From Armigeres subalbatus (lineage: Eukaryota; Arthropoda; Insecta; Diptera; Culicidae), in assembly GCF_024139115.2 (NCBI RefSeq), contig NC_085140.1:101878988-101942987 (forward strand): DNA of 64,000 bases, in the 5' to 3' direction. This document shows, one piece after another, positions 63,421 to 64,000 of the stretch (its first letter is position 1; each line of letters opens with the position of its first letter). The position numbers were made by a program, and so were the translations under genes. The notes beneath the pieces are model-generated. The model was given only the letters and a program-made list of their open reading frames with translations. It had not been told where the DNA came from and ran no database searches.

Positions 63421-64000
63421 GCTACCCGCAACCGATTTTTTTAGGAAACCGGGAATTCTTTTAGGAATTTTTAGGGAAGTACCTTAAGAACTTCTTACCG
63501 AAAGTTTTTTCAGGTTTTCCTTTAAGAATTCATTTAAAAATTCGTCCCAAAAACCCACCAGAAATACTTTCGATAAACCTTTCCACGAATTCCAGCCACG
63601 AAAAAAATATAAAATTCCTACAGGAATTCCGTTGAAGGATTCTTTCAGAAAATCAATTATGATGGAGTTCTTCTAGAATTTTTTTTATTTAGTTATGAAA
63701 TAGTTTCCGATGGAGATCCTAAAGAATTTTTTAATGTTTTTTTTAAAGAAATTGTCATCCTAAATGAATTTCTAAAGCAATTTCCGGAGGTATAAACGGA
63801 TTTCCGGAAGGGTTGCTAGAAGGATTTACGAGGGAACCTCTGAAAGATTTCCTAAAGGAACTTCCAAATGCATTCCTGAAGAAGGTTCTGACGGAATTTC
63901 TGAGGGAAATTTCGATGAAATGCAACGAATTTCTCCCTAGAGTTTCCAAAGTAATTACCTAAGGAATTACTGGAGAAATCATTAAAAAAAAAATCCGGTT
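63421..64000. repeat. Degenerate GAATTCC-type repeat
   Basis: Imperfect units rich in GGAATTTCT/AGAAATTCC, like 36200-37230. The array continues to the window edge. Short frames inside are repeat artefacts. Confidence 0.6.

Overview
The window looks like a piece of a culicine (Aedes-like) mosquito chromosome. The grounds are insect genes split by both very short and very long introns, Feilai-type tRNA-derived SINEs, and a dense, nested load of non-LTR retrotransposons, BEL/Pao remnants, hAT-like and piggyBac-like MITEs and foldback elements. The species is an inference and no database search was possible. There is no CRISPR array, operon or rRNA gene, and no free-standing tRNA gene was recognised.

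Three host genes are supported, all on the minus strand. (1) An ERGIC-53/LMAN1 cargo-lectin gene runs from the ATG at 40554 to the stop at 10997. I could join five coding exons by splice sites and reading phase (40554-40353, 21461-21134, 21069-20191, 20115-19993, 11033-10997), giving 1569 nt and 522 aa, with a last exon of only 12 codons ending in KKFY. Intron 1 (18.9 kb) and intron 4 (9.0 kb) are full of transposons. (2) A short intronless gene at 53765-53136 encodes a 209-aa protein with a mitochondrial-type N-terminus and no recognised family. (3) A LIV-1-type ZIP zinc transporter, probably foi, runs from the ATG at 61278 to the stop at 55030 in three coding exons (492+1602+150 nt, 747 aa). 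Its second intron holds a 3.4-kb satellite of 23-bp units, each able to fold as a hairpin.

Layout. 1-10 kb: nested LINE and MITE remnants downstream of ERGIC-53. 10-20 kb: the tiny last exon and intron 4, bracketed by two inverted copies of one TIR element. 20-21.5 kb: the main ERGIC-53 exons. 21.5-40.3 kb: intron 1, with an R1-clade LINE, paralogous repeats, foldback MITEs, a Helitron-like repeat and a 3.5-kb hAT-type element with a perfect 8-bp target duplication. 42.4-50.1 kb: one long minus-strand jockey-like LINE cut by a 3.1-kb second LINE (13-bp target duplication), a foldback hAT-like element (8-bp target duplication, inserted beside the FADD motif) and a small MITE. 50.5-52.3 kb: a BEL/Pao pol remnant carrying two 394-bp MITEs in opposite orientation, each with its own 8-bp duplication. 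53-61.5 kb: the mitochondrial-like gene and foi. 61.8-63.4 kb: a frameshifted plus-strand LINE. 63.4-64 kb: degenerate GAATTCC-rich repeats.

No undescribed multi-gene system is visible. What stands out is the structure: a cargo receptor whose export signal sits on a remote 37-nt coding exon between long inverted repeats, a hairpin satellite without stops in long frames, filler DNA inside a foldback transposon, and insertions that can be dated relative to each other by target duplications and paralogous empty sites.
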